From Halobiforma lacisalsi AJ5 (GTDB taxonomy: Archaea; Halobacteriota; Halobacteria; Halobacteriales; Natrialbaceae): 64,000 bases of DNA. Made by a program: the position numbers and the translations under genes. The stretch is from the NCBI RefSeq assembly GCF_000226975.2, contig NZ_CP019285.1:3596001-3660000 (forward strand), given 5' to 3'. The notes under the pieces are model-generated. The model was not told where the DNA came from. It did not search any database and was given only the letters and a program-made list of their open reading frames with translations. This document shows positions 26,460 to 34,905 of this stretch, piece after piece. How positions within the stretch are numbered: the stretch's first letter is position 1; each line of letters opens with the position of its first letter.

Positions 26460-27462
26460 CGATCGTCGACTCCGCCGTCGCTCGAGCGACGTTACCGCCG
26501 ATTTCGGCGGTCCGTTCCAGGCTTCGAAGGACGGTCCCGTAGAGGAATGCGTCGGAGCCGCCCCGGTCGTACAACCGGCGATCGAGCTCCGAAATCGATC
26601 GCCTGACCTCGGATCGGGCCGAAAGCGCCGGTTCGATCTCGTCGGCCAGGGCCAGTTCGACCACCCGTCGCGCGTCGCCGCCAATCGTCTCGAGGCGATC
26701 GGCCAGCTCCGCTTCGGGCGGCGACGATTGCCGGGCCGGGACCTCCGCGATCCGTTCGGCGTGGTCCGCGACCCGTTCGAGTTGACGGGCGATGCGGTAC
26801 TGTCGGAAGGCCGCGGTACGATCCGTGCCGAGGCGATCGATTTCGTGGACGTCCTCGAGTCCGCGGTGGAAGCCCCGGCTCACGAACGCGAAGAGGCGGT
26901 CGACGTCGTCGTCGCGGCCGATCACCCGTCGGGCGAGGTCCTCGTCGTCGTCTCGAACGGCGCGGACGGCATCCTCGTGCATCTCGAGGGCGAGCTGGCG
27001 GGCCTGGGCGACGGTCTGGGGGAGCGACACCTCGCCGACGTCGAGTACGCTCGTCGCCGTGAGCGCGTCGGCCGCGACCGTTTCGATCTCCATCCCGACC
27101 AGCCGACCGATCGCCCGTTCCAGGGTACGACGCGCGTCCGGCTCGAGCGCGTCCGCGTTCTCGACAGTGATCCGGTCGTAGCCGGCCAGGTAGGCCGCAC
27201 GTGCACGCTGGAGGACCGATTCGTCGTCGATCGGTTCGGCGTCGATGGCGACGCTCCGGTCCCGGCAGGAGACGGTTCCCGCTGCGGCTACGAGCCGGTC
27301 CTCGAGCGGGTAGAGGAACATCGAACTGCCGGACTCGAGGCCCTGTTCGGTGGCCCACTCCTTCGGCAACGAAACCACGAACGTCGAGTTGCCGGCGATC
27401 TGTACTTTCCGCTCGACGGGGGTTCGGACGTCGTCGGTGTCCGGGGTTCGGTTCGCGCTCAT
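26452..27462 (-). CDS. AbrB/SpoVT-like N-terminal domain plus PhoU domain regulator
   Basis: 336-residue haloarchaeal phosphate regulator. The N-terminal ~50 residues form a swapped-hairpin AbrB-like DNA-binding domain (RKVQIAGNSTFVVSLPKEWATEQGL), followed by PhoU helices with the metal-binding-like motifs RDDDVDR and RQLERVADHAERIAE. Such proteins probably sense PstSCAB activity and act directly on DNA, bypassing PhoR/PhoB, which archaea lack; this is inference. It is one of three PhoU proteins in this locus. It starts 3 nt after the plain PhoU stop and so lies in the pst operon. Confidence 0.9.
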   Translation of the reverse strand: MSANRTPDTDDVRTPVERKVQIAGNSTFVVSLPKEWATEQGLESGSSMFLYPLEDRLVAAAGTVSCRDRSVAIDAEPIDDESVLQRARAAYLAGYDRITVENADALEPDARRTLERAIGRLVGMEIETVAADALTATSVLDVGEVSLPQTVAQARQLALEMHEDAVRAVRDDDEDLARRVIGRDDDVDRLFAFVSRGFHRGLEDVHEIDRLGTDRTAAFRQYRIARQLERVADHAERIAEVPARQSSPPEAELADRLETIGGDARRVVELALADEIEPALSARSEVRRSISELDRRLYDRGGSDAFLYGTVLRSLERTAEIGGNVARATAESTIDE

Positions 27463-27465
27463 CGA

Positions 27466-28257
27466 TCAGAAGATCAGTTCGTCGTCGTTTTCGACCATGT
27501 ACAGCGTCCGTGCGGCGATGTTGACTGCGTGGTCGCCGACCCGCTCGAGGTCGCGGATCGTCAGCAGGAGCCGTTCGACGTCCTCAAGGAGAATCTCGTC
27601 GGGCGTGATGTCGGTGCGGGTTTCGGCGGTATCGATGTCGGTATCGTCCGTGTATGCGTACGCGCTTCCATCGTCGTCGGCATCGGCAGCGGTTCCCGAT
27701 GTGGTTCCCAACTCGGTCCCGGCTCCGGTCCCAGTCTCGAGGAGATCACGAACGATCGCTTCGCTCGCCCGCTCGCAGAGGGTGTCGATCTCCTCGTCCG
27801 CGGCCGCGACGTCGTAGGTGGCGTTCGCGTCGTCGTCTGCGTACGCTCGCACCGCCGCCTCGACCATCTCGACCGTGCGCTCGCCGATGTGCTGGACGTC
27901 GATCTGGGGGTACCGATCGTGGCTCGTTCCGCCGGCGGAACCGGCGTATCCCGCGACGTTCGTCGCCAGGTCGCCGATCCGCTCGAGATCGGTGATGATC
28001 TTGAACGACGCGGCGATAAAGCGGAGATCGCCCGCGACCGGCTGCTGGAGCGCGAACAACTCGATGCAGTCGCCCTCGAGATCGAGGTACAGTTCGTTGA
28101 TCTCGTCGTCGCCCTCGATCACCTCCCGGGCGAGTTCGTCGTCGTTTCGCTCGCGGGCCTCCAGGGCGGTCCGGAGGCGGGCACACACGAGGTCGCTCAT
28201 CTCGACTACGTTCGCACGGAGCCGTTCGAGTCGTCGCTGGTACTCCTCTCGTGACAT
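27466..28257 (-). CDS. phoU: Phosphate signalling complex protein PhoU
   Basis: 263-residue PhoU with two three-helix bundles; metal-binding-like motifs GDDEINELYLDLE and IITDLERIGDLATNVA, and a second set DLERVGDHAVNIAART. Between the bundles is an acidic low-complexity insert (about 173-213) absent from shorter PhoU proteins. PhoU negatively controls phosphate uptake by contacting PstB and sensor proteins. Here its usual partner PstB is only a remnant two nucleotides upstream, so its regulatory role is uncertain. Confidence 0.92.
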   Translation of the reverse strand: MSREEYQRRLERLRANVVEMSDLVCARLRTALEARERNDDELAREVIEGDDEINELYLDLEGDCIELFALQQPVAGDLRFIAASFKIITDLERIGDLATNVAGYAGSAGGTSHDRYPQIDVQHIGERTVEMVEAAVRAYADDDANATYDVAAADEEIDTLCERASEAIVRDLLETGTGAGTELGTTSGTAADADDDGSAYAYTDDTDIDTAETRTDITPDEILLEDVERLLLTIRDLERVGDHAVNIAARTLYMVENDDELIF

Positions 28258-28259
28258 AG

Positions 28260-28390
28260 TTAGCCGAATTTGCTGGTGATGTCGTCCTCGACGCGGTGTT
28301 CGTTCTCGAAGGTCCCGTCCGTCTCGTCGAACTCGACGAGACGACCGCCGTGAGGAAGACGGCCGTCCCGTCCGGGATGTGTGCGACCTC
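28260..28390 (-). pseudogene. pstB: pstB remnant: C-terminal end of phosphate ABC ATPase with frameshift
   Basis: About 43 codons match only the C-terminus of PstB. Reading leftward on the minus strand from the pstA stop, one frame gives VAHIPDGTAVFLT, like the AARISD-TAVFLT of PstB. The next frame gives GGRLVEFDETDGTFENEH, then RVEDDITSKFG and a stop. A single missing G restores one frame, so the remnant carries a 1-nt deletion. The Walker A, Walker B and signature regions (~210 residues) are absent. The remnant abuts the pstA stop and lies 2 nt before phoU, exactly where pstB belongs in the operon. The small ORF extending upstream over pstA is coincidental. Confidence 0.85.
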
Positions 28391-30034
28391 TCATCGGCGT
28401 TCGAACCTGTCGCGCAGTACGATCGCCGCGGCGTTCATCCCGAGTAACACGACGAGCAGTGTCACGACACCGGCTGCGACGACCCCGTATCTGAACTCCG
28501 GCTGGACGCTCCCTCGCCACGCGTAGATCTGCAACGGCATCGCGGTGACAGTCGAGAACAGCGATTCGGGTGGACTCGAGACGGATGTCGCCGCACCGAT
28601 CATGATCAGCGGTGCGGTTTCGCCGATCGCTCGGCCGAGCGCGAGGATCGTCCCTGTGAGAATGCCGGGGAACGCTTCAGGGAGGACGACGTTGCGAGTC
28701 GTTTGCCAGCGGCTCGCTCCCATTCCGTAGGAGGCACGTCGTACCGACTTCGGAACCGATCTGATCGCTTCCTGAGCAGAGATGATGACGATCGGCAGGA
28801 CCAGCAATCCGACGGTCAGACCGGCCGTTAAGACCGTTCCGAGTCCGAGACCCAGATCGATGGAAACCGACCCAGCCTCGAGGGTAACTCCTCGGGCGAA
28901 AACTGCCAGTCCGAGCAACCCGTAAACGACCGATGGAACGCCAGCAAGGTTCGAGAGATTGACCTGAATCAGTTGTGTGAGGCGATTGTCGCCCGCGTAC
29001 TCCTCGAGGTAGATCGCTGCGCCGACGCCGAGCGGGAAGACTGCAACGATCATCACGCCAAGCATGAAGACCGAACCGATGATCGGCGGATACAGTCCGG
29101 ATCGCTCGGGGAGACGGGACGGTCCTTGCTGGAAGAATGCCGAGCGGACCCAGGGATCCGGCGAACTGCTACCCAGAAGGTCGGGCAGGAACACAGCAAG
29201 GAGAACGCTGCCTGCGATGACGACCGGTGCGCCGAGTCCAAGCCGGGCCGTCGACGATTCGGCTATCGTTTCCCGCTGGCCGGTCAGTACGATCACGGCA
29301 GGAATCGACAGCCCACCGAGGAAGACGATCGCCAGGTCACCAGCAACGAGTACCCCGATTTCGACGAGACCCCCGACGAGAAGACTACCGCCGACGACAC
29401 CAGCGGCGGCTAGTTCTCCGATTCGACTTCGGCCCTCGCGGGAGACTGACCACTGCCGTAACGCGAGCGCGGTCGGACCTGCGAACGTCAAGAAGTACAA
29501 CAGCCAGGGTTTGATGAGCGCGAGGACCCCGGTCAGCGGAGCACGGGCGACCGAGGCGACGAGGGCCCCGACGACGGCGACGCCGAGCGCCCATCTGTGT
29601 GCGTCGGATACCTGCTCGATTCGGTCACCGTAGACGAGGAGGGCACCTGCAGGGAAGATCGCCAGCAGGAAGTATGCCGCCCATATCTGGGGTGAAACGA
29701 TGATGGACACGACGACGAGGAAGAGCCCGAATCCGACGCTCAGCAACAGTCCTCCCGTCGTCGTCTTCGCGACGTCGATCGCAGGCGTTCCGCGAATTCG
29801 CCACCAGTACGCTGTGATCGGAGCCCCGATCGAGAGTACGAACACCGCGTACCATTCCGTGCTCGCCTCGGCTAGCTGGAAGGCGTCGATCGTGACGTAC
29901 GTGAGTAACACGAGGAGAGTCACGATACCGAAAAGCGCTGCGGAGAGGCAGGCGTACTTGAACGCGCTTCCCTTGATGCGAGCGGCGACGTTCGACGCAC
30001 CGGCCCAGTCGTGGCGCTCGGTTTCAGTACTCAT
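28391..30034 (-). CDS. pstA: Phosphate ABC transporter permease PstA
   Basis: 547-residue inner-membrane permease of the Pst phosphate importer. The haloarchaeal form has an N-terminal extension of several hydrophobic segments (about 1-270) before the conserved permease domain. Typical motifs are GLYPPIIGSVFMLGVMI, FPLGVGAAIYLEEYA, NLAGVPSVVYGLLGL, and EAIRSVPKSVRRASYGMGAS with the ATPase-contact loop, then GRAIGETAPLIMIG. The ATG at 30034 is preferred to a GTG at 30043. The operon is pstS-pstC-pstA, but the expected pstB after it is destroyed, so transport by this copy alone is not expected. Confidence 0.93.
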   Translation of the reverse strand: MSTETERHDWAGASNVAARIKGSAFKYACLSAALFGIVTLLVLLTYVTIDAFQLAEASTEWYAVFVLSIGAPITAYWWRIRGTPAIDVAKTTTGGLLLSVGFGLFLVVVSIIVSPQIWAAYFLLAIFPAGALLVYGDRIEQVSDAHRWALGVAVVGALVASVARAPLTGVLALIKPWLLYFLTFAGPTALALRQWSVSREGRSRIGELAAAGVVGGSLLVGGLVEIGVLVAGDLAIVFLGGLSIPAVIVLTGQRETIAESSTARLGLGAPVVIAGSVLLAVFLPDLLGSSSPDPWVRSAFFQQGPSRLPERSGLYPPIIGSVFMLGVMIVAVFPLGVGAAIYLEEYAGDNRLTQLIQVNLSNLAGVPSVVYGLLGLAVFARGVTLEAGSVSIDLGLGLGTVLTAGLTVGLLVLPIVIISAQEAIRSVPKSVRRASYGMGASRWQTTRNVVLPEAFPGILTGTILALGRAIGETAPLIMIGAATSVSSPPESLFSTVTAMPLQIYAWRGSVQPEFRYGVVAAGVVTLLVVLLGMNAAAIVLRDRFERR

Positions 30035-30082
30035 CAAACTCACCTCGACGGTCGTCGGATAGTTGGTCTGGTCGTCGTTGCA

Positions 30083-31051
30083 TCAGTACACCTCCCTGTA
30101 CCGTCGTTTGACGTACTCTGCCACCAGATTCATCGTGAACGTGAACGCAAACAGCGCCAGACCGAGGGCAAACATCGACCAGTAGACCGGCGTGCCACCG
30201 ACGACGTCGGAGCCAGCGGCCTGGACCATCGCTGCCGTGATCGTCTGAATCGAGTCGTAGAGGTTCTCGTGGATACTCGTCGGCTCGAGGATCAACATCT
30301 GCGGGTTCTGTCCGGCCGCCATCGTCACGATCATCGTCTCGCCGATCGCTCGCGAAATCGCGAGGATGAACGACGAGAAGATCCCCGACAGCGCCGCCGG
30401 AACCACGACCCGCGTGGAGACGTCGAACTTCGTCGCGCCCAGCCCGTATCCGGCCTGTCTGAGTTCGTCCGGGACGGAACTCAGGGCGTCCTCGCTGATC
30501 GAGGAGACCATCGGAATGATCATGATTCCGACCATGATCGACGCCGACATCGCGTTGAACGTGCTCAGCGGCAAGATCTTCTGGAGCCACGGCGTGATGT
30601 ACACCAGCGCGAAGTAGCCGTAGACGACCGTCGGAACGCCCGCGAGAATCTCGAGGGCGGGTTTGAGGTACGCTCGCGTTCGTTCGGTCGCATACTCGCT
30701 GATATAGATCGCGGCCCCCAGCCCGCAGGGAAGCGCGACTGCAGCGGAGGCGACGGTGACGACGATCGTTCCGCTCAACAGCGGCAACAGACCGTACCGG
30801 TACGGCTGAATCGTCGGCCGCCAGTTCGTCCCGAACAGGAAGTCACGAATCGCGTTCGTCCAGGACGTCTCGAGCACGCCCGCGTACTGGTCAACGAAGT
30901 AGATGGCGTCCGAGAAGAGGCTGTAGATGATACCGACGGTGATCAACACCGTCAGCGTCATACAGCCGAACAGGACGTACTCGTAGAGCCGTTCACGTCT
31001 CACCGTCTCGGCCGGGCGTTGCCACTCCGACTCGATAGTATCGCTACTCAC
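30083..31051 (-). CDS. pstC: Phosphate ABC transporter permease PstC
   Basis: 322-residue membrane permease partner of PstA, starting at GTG. Six hydrophobic segments are visible; conserved features include LLPLLSGTIVVTVAS, LPCGLGAAIYISEYA, LAGVPTVVYGYFALVYITP, and the ATPase-contact region EDALSSVPDELRQAGYGLGATKFD, followed by RAIGETMIVTMAAGQNP. It sits 49 nt upstream of pstA and 64 nt downstream of pstS in the same direction. Intact, unlike its ATPase. Confidence 0.94.
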   Translation of the reverse strand: MSSDTIESEWQRPAETVRRERLYEYVLFGCMTLTVLITVGIIYSLFSDAIYFVDQYAGVLETSWTNAIRDFLFGTNWRPTIQPYRYGLLPLLSGTIVVTVASAAVALPCGLGAAIYISEYATERTRAYLKPALEILAGVPTVVYGYFALVYITPWLQKILPLSTFNAMSASIMVGIMIIPMVSSISEDALSSVPDELRQAGYGLGATKFDVSTRVVVPAALSGIFSSFILAISRAIGETMIVTMAAGQNPQMLILEPTSIHENLYDSIQTITAAMVQAAGSDVVGGTPVYWSMFALGLALFAFTFTMNLVAEYVKRRYREVY

Positions 31052-31115
31052 AATAACTCACCACCATCTGCGTTTGCGGTTCGATCATTGGTAGAAGACG
31101 GATCGGCAGTTTAGT

Positions 31116-32162
31116 TCAGTTCATCGAGGGGATCGCCTCGTCTTCACTGAGATCCCCGTCGATGGCAGCCTCGAGTCGATCGAGGTTCTCTTGAACCTCC
31201 TGATCGTTCATCGCAACGTAGCCGATGTCCTCCGAGACGATACTCCGGTCGCCGCTCAGTTCGATCGCGAACCGCATGAACTCCTGGAGCGCCTCGTTCT
31301 CCTGTAGTTTCTGCTGGTTGACATACCAGAAGATCGGACGTGCGAGCGGATACGATCCCTCGGAGGCCGCCTCGAGGCTCGGCGCGGTACAGCCGTCGCC
31401 GGCGTCGATCTCGAGGGCTTTGACGCTGTCGGGGTTGTTGTCGTAGTACGCGTACGGAAGGTAGCCGTGGGCGTACTCGTTCCCGGCGACACCCTGGGCG
31501 ATCTCATCGTCTTCCTCGGTGCCGTCGAAGTCCTCGCGGATGACCCGGAGCTCGCCGACGACCTCTTCGGTCCAGTAGTCGAAGGTTCCTGACGTCGTTG
31601 CCGCACCGAACAGTTCGATCTCCTCGTCGGGCCAGTCGGAGTTGATGTCGGCCCACGTCTCGGGAGCGCTGTCGGGATGCCAGATCTCGCTGAGCTGGTC
31701 CAGATCCGCACAGTCGAGCCAGTCGTTGTCGTTGTTGACGACGGCCGTCAGCGCGTCACCAGCACACTGGAACTCGACCGGCTGGAAACCGGTATCGCTC
31801 GCTTCCTGGATTTCTTCTTCCATAATCGGGCGGCTCGCACCGTTGATGTCGCTGTCTCCGGGCAAGAAGAAGTTCTCGAACCCGCCCGTACTCCCATCGC
31901 TGGACAGTTCGTAATCGAACCCGTCCTGTTCACGGGCGAACTCTTCGCCGGCCGCTTCGGACACCGGATAAACGGTACTGCTACCCGAAATTCGGATAGT
32001 TCCGGAAACGCTGTTACCGCTGCCACTGTCACTACCGGTTTCCCCGCTCGTTCCCTCCTCCTCGGTACACCCTGCAAGTGCGACGGCCCCCGCGCCACCG
32101 GCCACCGAAATGAATCGTCGTCGCGATACACCGATACCGGACTGGGACGTGTCGTCCGTCAT
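31116..32162 (-). CDS. pstS: Phosphate-binding lipoprotein PstS
   Basis: 348-residue phosphate-binding protein. The Tat/lipobox signal SRRRFISVAGGAGAVALAGC places the lipid-anchored Cys near residue 32, followed by a Ser/Gly/Asp linker. Binding-site motifs seen are ISGSSTVYPVSEAAG, SSDGSTGGF and FGAATTSGTFDYW. It captures phosphate outside the cell and delivers it to PstCA. The ATG at 32162 is favoured over the GTG at 32165. A TATA-like CTTTATA (minus strand, 32186-32192) is about 24-30 nt before it, as expected for a leaderless transcript. Confidence 0.94.
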   Translation of the reverse strand: MTDDTSQSGIGVSRRRFISVAGGAGAVALAGCTEEEGTSGETGSDSGSGNSVSGTIRISGSSTVYPVSEAAGEEFAREQDGFDYELSSDGSTGGFENFFLPGDSDINGASRPIMEEEIQEASDTGFQPVEFQCAGDALTAVVNNDNDWLDCADLDQLSEIWHPDSAPETWADINSDWPDEEIELFGAATTSGTFDYWTEEVVGELRVIREDFDGTEEDDEIAQGVAGNEYAHGYLPYAYYDNNPDSVKALEIDAGDGCTAPSLEAASEGSYPLARPIFWYVNQQKLQENEALQEFMRFAIELSGDRSIVSEDIGYVAMNDQEVQENLDRLEAAIDGDLSEDEAIPSMN

Positions 32163-32545
32163 CACCTGAGAGCAATCAGGACACGTATAAAGAGGATTCT
32201 AATATCTATATACTCAACCAGATACGCCAATAGAGTACTATTTTCGGCAACGTAGATATCGGTATTACGACCGATCGATCGGCCTCCACTGCTGACCCGT
32301 CGTTCGAAGGGAGACGACTGATTTGAGGGGTCTTTCACCCATCGATATTCCGGGTCTGCGTAACGCGGTCAGCAATTGACGTCTCGTATAGGGCAATACC
32401 TTCACCGATATATTAATATATAGTACTATATATTGGTATGATTCGCACGTTCGAAAACGGACAACGCTCGGGATAAATACGGGGTAAATGGATTTACTCA
32501 ATAGATTCGAAGGGATTTATATCCCCCCTGACGAAACGTTCCGCT
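32163..32545. promoter_or_regulatory. Divergent pstS/phoU intergenic region
   Basis: 383 nt without a gene. On the minus strand it has the pstS TATA-like CTTTATA (32186-32192) and AT-rich bases; on the plus strand several AT-rich stretches precede the third phoU. A 20-bp palindrome sits at 32415-32434. The remainder is AT-rich compared with the genome, as expected for a regulatory region. Confidence 0.6.
32415..32434. promoter_or_regulatory. Perfect 20-bp palindrome AATATATAGTACTATATATT
   Basis: All 20 bases are self-complementary. It lies 112 nt upstream of the plus-strand phoU and 253 nt upstream of pstS. It overlaps the TATATATT expected of a TATA box, so binding would block the promoter. 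It is a candidate operator for a phosphate-responsive regulator such as the PhoU/AbrB proteins encoded next door. Confidence 0.5.
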
Positions 32546-33541
32546 ATGGAGACTCGTAAGGTCCAGGTGACCGGGGGGTCGACGTACACGGTCTCGCTGC
32601 CGAAGGAATGGGCAACGGAAAACAGCGTCTCGAGCGGCGATACCGTCGAGATCTACTCCGAGGACGATACGCTGCTGGTCACGCCGCGGAGCGACGCCGA
32701 CCATCAGGAAGGGACGCTCGACGTCTCGACGCTCGAGGGCGAGCGCCTCACCCGGGCCGTGCTCACGATGTACGTCAGCGGCTTCGACGTGATCCGACTC
32801 GAAGCCGGCCGGATCACGACGGAACAGCGGCGGGCGATCCGGTCGGCGATCCAGGGGCTGATCGGCGTCGAGGTCGTCGAGGAGACGACCGACGGCGTCG
32901 TCATTCAGGACCTGCTCGATTCCTCGGAGCTGTCGATCGTCAACGCCGTCACGCGAATGCGCCTGATCGCGACGTCGATGCTCGAGGACGCGGTGACGGC
33001 GCTGGTCGAGAACGACGACGACATCGCTCACGACGTCATCGAACGCGACGACGACGTCGACCGACTCTGGCTCGTCGTCTCGCGGATCTTCCGCGCGACG
33101 CTGCGCTCGCCCGGGGCGGCGGAGGAACTCGGCGTCTCCCGCGAGGACTGTTTCGACTTCCACTCCAGCGCCCGCCAACTCGAGCGCGTCGCCGACCACG
33201 CCGTCAAGATCAGCCAGCTCGCGCTCAAACTCGAGGAGATCCCCGAGGACGTCGCGGACGCGTTGCTCGAACTCCACGCGGACGCCTCGGACATCCTCGA
33301 GAAGTCGATGGACGCGTTGTTCGCCGAGGAGAGCGGTGAGGCGACCGAACTGGGCCACGACGCGCTCGAGTCGGTTCTGAGCATCGACGAACACACGCGC
33401 CACATCGACGACATGCTCCGCGAACAGGAGTCAGTCCAGGCCCAGTCGCTCGGGCTGATCCTCGATTCGCTCTCCCGAAGCGCCGACTACGGCGGGAACG
33501 TCGCCGAGACGGCCCTGCAGAAGGCGGCACCCAGCCCGTAG
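32546..33541 (+). CDS. PhoU-domain regulator with AbrB/SpoVT-like domain
   Basis: 331-residue paralogue of the 26452-27462 protein. METRKVQVTGGSTYTVSLPKEWATENSV is the AbrB-like DNA-binding hairpin, followed by PhoU helices with RDDDVDRLWLVVSR and SARQLERVADHAVKISQLALKLEEIPED. It is transcribed divergently from the pst operon, so it could control the shared regulatory region. The haloarchaeal family is thought to regulate phosphate genes; this is family knowledge, not evidence from here. Confidence 0.9.
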   Translation: METRKVQVTGGSTYTVSLPKEWATENSVSSGDTVEIYSEDDTLLVTPRSDADHQEGTLDVSTLEGERLTRAVLTMYVSGFDVIRLEAGRITTEQRRAIRSAIQGLIGVEVVEETTDGVVIQDLLDSSELSIVNAVTRMRLIATSMLEDAVTALVENDDDIAHDVIERDDDVDRLWLVVSRIFRATLRSPGAAEELGVSREDCFDFHSSARQLERVADHAVKISQLALKLEEIPEDVADALLELHADASDILEKSMDALFAEESGEATELGHDALESVLSIDEHTRHIDDMLREQESVQAQSLGLILDSLSRSADYGGNVAETALQKAAPSP

Positions 33542-33651
33542 CGTAGTTACGTATCGTTTCTTGCCGACCTCGAGCCGATGGGGACGATGTCCACGCGCGT
33601 CGATCGAGGCCACGGGGTTTTCACGCTGTCTCTCGTAGTCTCGTTTCACCT

Positions 33652-34140
33652 ATGCCGACCTACGAGCGACGGACGACAGTTCGGGCCCCGCTCGAGGAGG
33701 TCTGGGAGTTTCACTCCCGGATCGACGGCCTCGAGGCGGTAACGGCCGACTGGATGAACCTCCGCGTCGAGGGCCTGCTAGGACCGGACGGCGAGCCGGA
33801 CCCGGACGTTCTCGAGGTGGGGACCGAGATCTCGCTTTCGATGCAACCGTTCGACGTCGGGCCGCGACAGCACTGGACCTCGCTCATCACCGAGCGCGAG
33901 CGGGGCGACGGCTCCGCGTACTTCCGGGACGAGATGGTTCACTCGCCGTTCGCGTTCGAGCGCTGGGAGCACACCCACGCGTTCTACGCCGACGGCGATC
34001 GGACGGTCCTCCGCGACCGCGTCGAGTACGAACTTCCGCTGGGTGCGCTCGGAGAAGCCGCGTCCCCGCTGTCGGGCGTCGGTTTCGAGGCGATGTTCCG
34101 CGATCGTCACCGCCGGACGAAGGCCCACCTGGAGCCGTGA
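33652..34140 (+). CDS. SRPBCC family protein
   Basis: 162-residue single-domain START/SRPBCC-fold protein (MPTYERRTTVRAPLEEVWEFHSRIDGLEAV start; WTSLITERERG and DRVEYELPLGALGEA near the end). These helix-grip proteins bind hydrophobic ligands or act as cyclases; no ligand can be assigned. Its stop is 55 nt before the next start. It appears to be a separate short gene. Confidence 0.85.
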   Translation: MPTYERRTTVRAPLEEVWEFHSRIDGLEAVTADWMNLRVEGLLGPDGEPDPDVLEVGTEISLSMQPFDVGPRQHWTSLITERERGDGSAYFRDEMVHSPFAFERWEHTHAFYADGDRTVLRDRVEYELPLGALGEAASPLSGVGFEAMFRDRHRRTKAHLEP

Positions 34141-34195
34141 CGGGCAGCGAGCCGTTCGACGGACGGACCACACCCGTTTTGTCCCGACGGGTCGT

Positions 34196-34849
34196 ATGAC
34201 GGGTATGATCGGGAGCACGAGCGGAGCGGTCGACCGCCGTCGCCTGCTCGGCTTGCTCGCGGCCGGGACGACTGCCGGCGTCGCGGGCTGTCTCGGAGGC
34301 GACGATGGGGGCGACGGTGAGGGTGAGGATGGGAACGGGGACGACTCCACCGGCGAGGACGAAGACGACGACCACGTCTACGACCGGAACGCGTTCTCCC
34401 ACCCCGGCGAGGAACCGGTCGAGTTCACCGAGAGCCAGCGCTGTCCAGTCTGTACCATGACGCCGCTGATGTATCCCAACTGGCGGTGTCAACTCGCCCA
34501 CGAGAACGGCGACGGCGTCGCCTTCGACACGCCCGGCTGTCTGTTCGCGTACTACGCGTTCCTGCCGATCGATTCGCCCGTGACGGCCGGCTGGGTGACC
34601 GAATACGAGCAGCGCGAACTCATCGACGCCACCGAGGCCTACTACGTGGTCGTGACCGACGACACTGCCGAGGAAGCCGACGACGACGTGATGAAACTCA
34701 ACCCCCGGCCGTTCGCCGACCGCGAGGACGCCGTGGCCTACCTCGAGGAGTGGGAGGCCGAACCGTTGACGGAGGACGACGTGATCCGACTCGAGGACAT
34801 CGACCGGGGGCACGCCGAGATCTACCGAGGGAACCGGCTCCCGAACTGA
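34196..34849 (+). CDS. NosL-family lipoprotein
   Basis: 217-residue secreted lipoprotein: twin-Arg DRRRLLGLLAAGTTAGVAGC lipobox, an acidic linker, then a NosL domain with the metal-binding CPVCTM motif, YPNWRCQLAHENGDGVAFDTPGC, and the helical C-terminus. NosL delivers Cu(I) to nitrous oxide reductase in denitrifiers; in archaea NosL homologues may serve other copper enzymes. No nos genes are adjacent. Two ATG codons (34196, 34205) could start it. Confidence 0.86.
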   Translation: MTGMIGSTSGAVDRRRLLGLLAAGTTAGVAGCLGGDDGGDGEGEDGNGDDSTGEDEDDDHVYDRNAFSHPGEEPVEFTESQRCPVCTMTPLMYPNWRCQLAHENGDGVAFDTPGCLFAYYAFLPIDSPVTAGWVTEYEQRELIDATEAYYVVVTDDTAEEADDDVMKLNPRPFADREDAVAYLEEWEAEPLTEDDVIRLEDIDRGHAEIYRGNRLPN

Positions 34850-34905
34850 CCGAGCGACAGGCCGGTTCCGGAAAGCGTTTGCCGTCCCGCGGGCGTTCTG
34901 CTGAC

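Noticed and set aside
26431-28254. 607-codon plus-strand open frame opposite the phoU genes
   Set aside because: Antisense shadow; phoU products are clear on the other strand.
28391-28520. Upstream half of the 86-codon frame ending in the pstB remnant
   Set aside because: Only the final ~34 codons match PstB; the rest is an out-of-frame reading of the pstA end.
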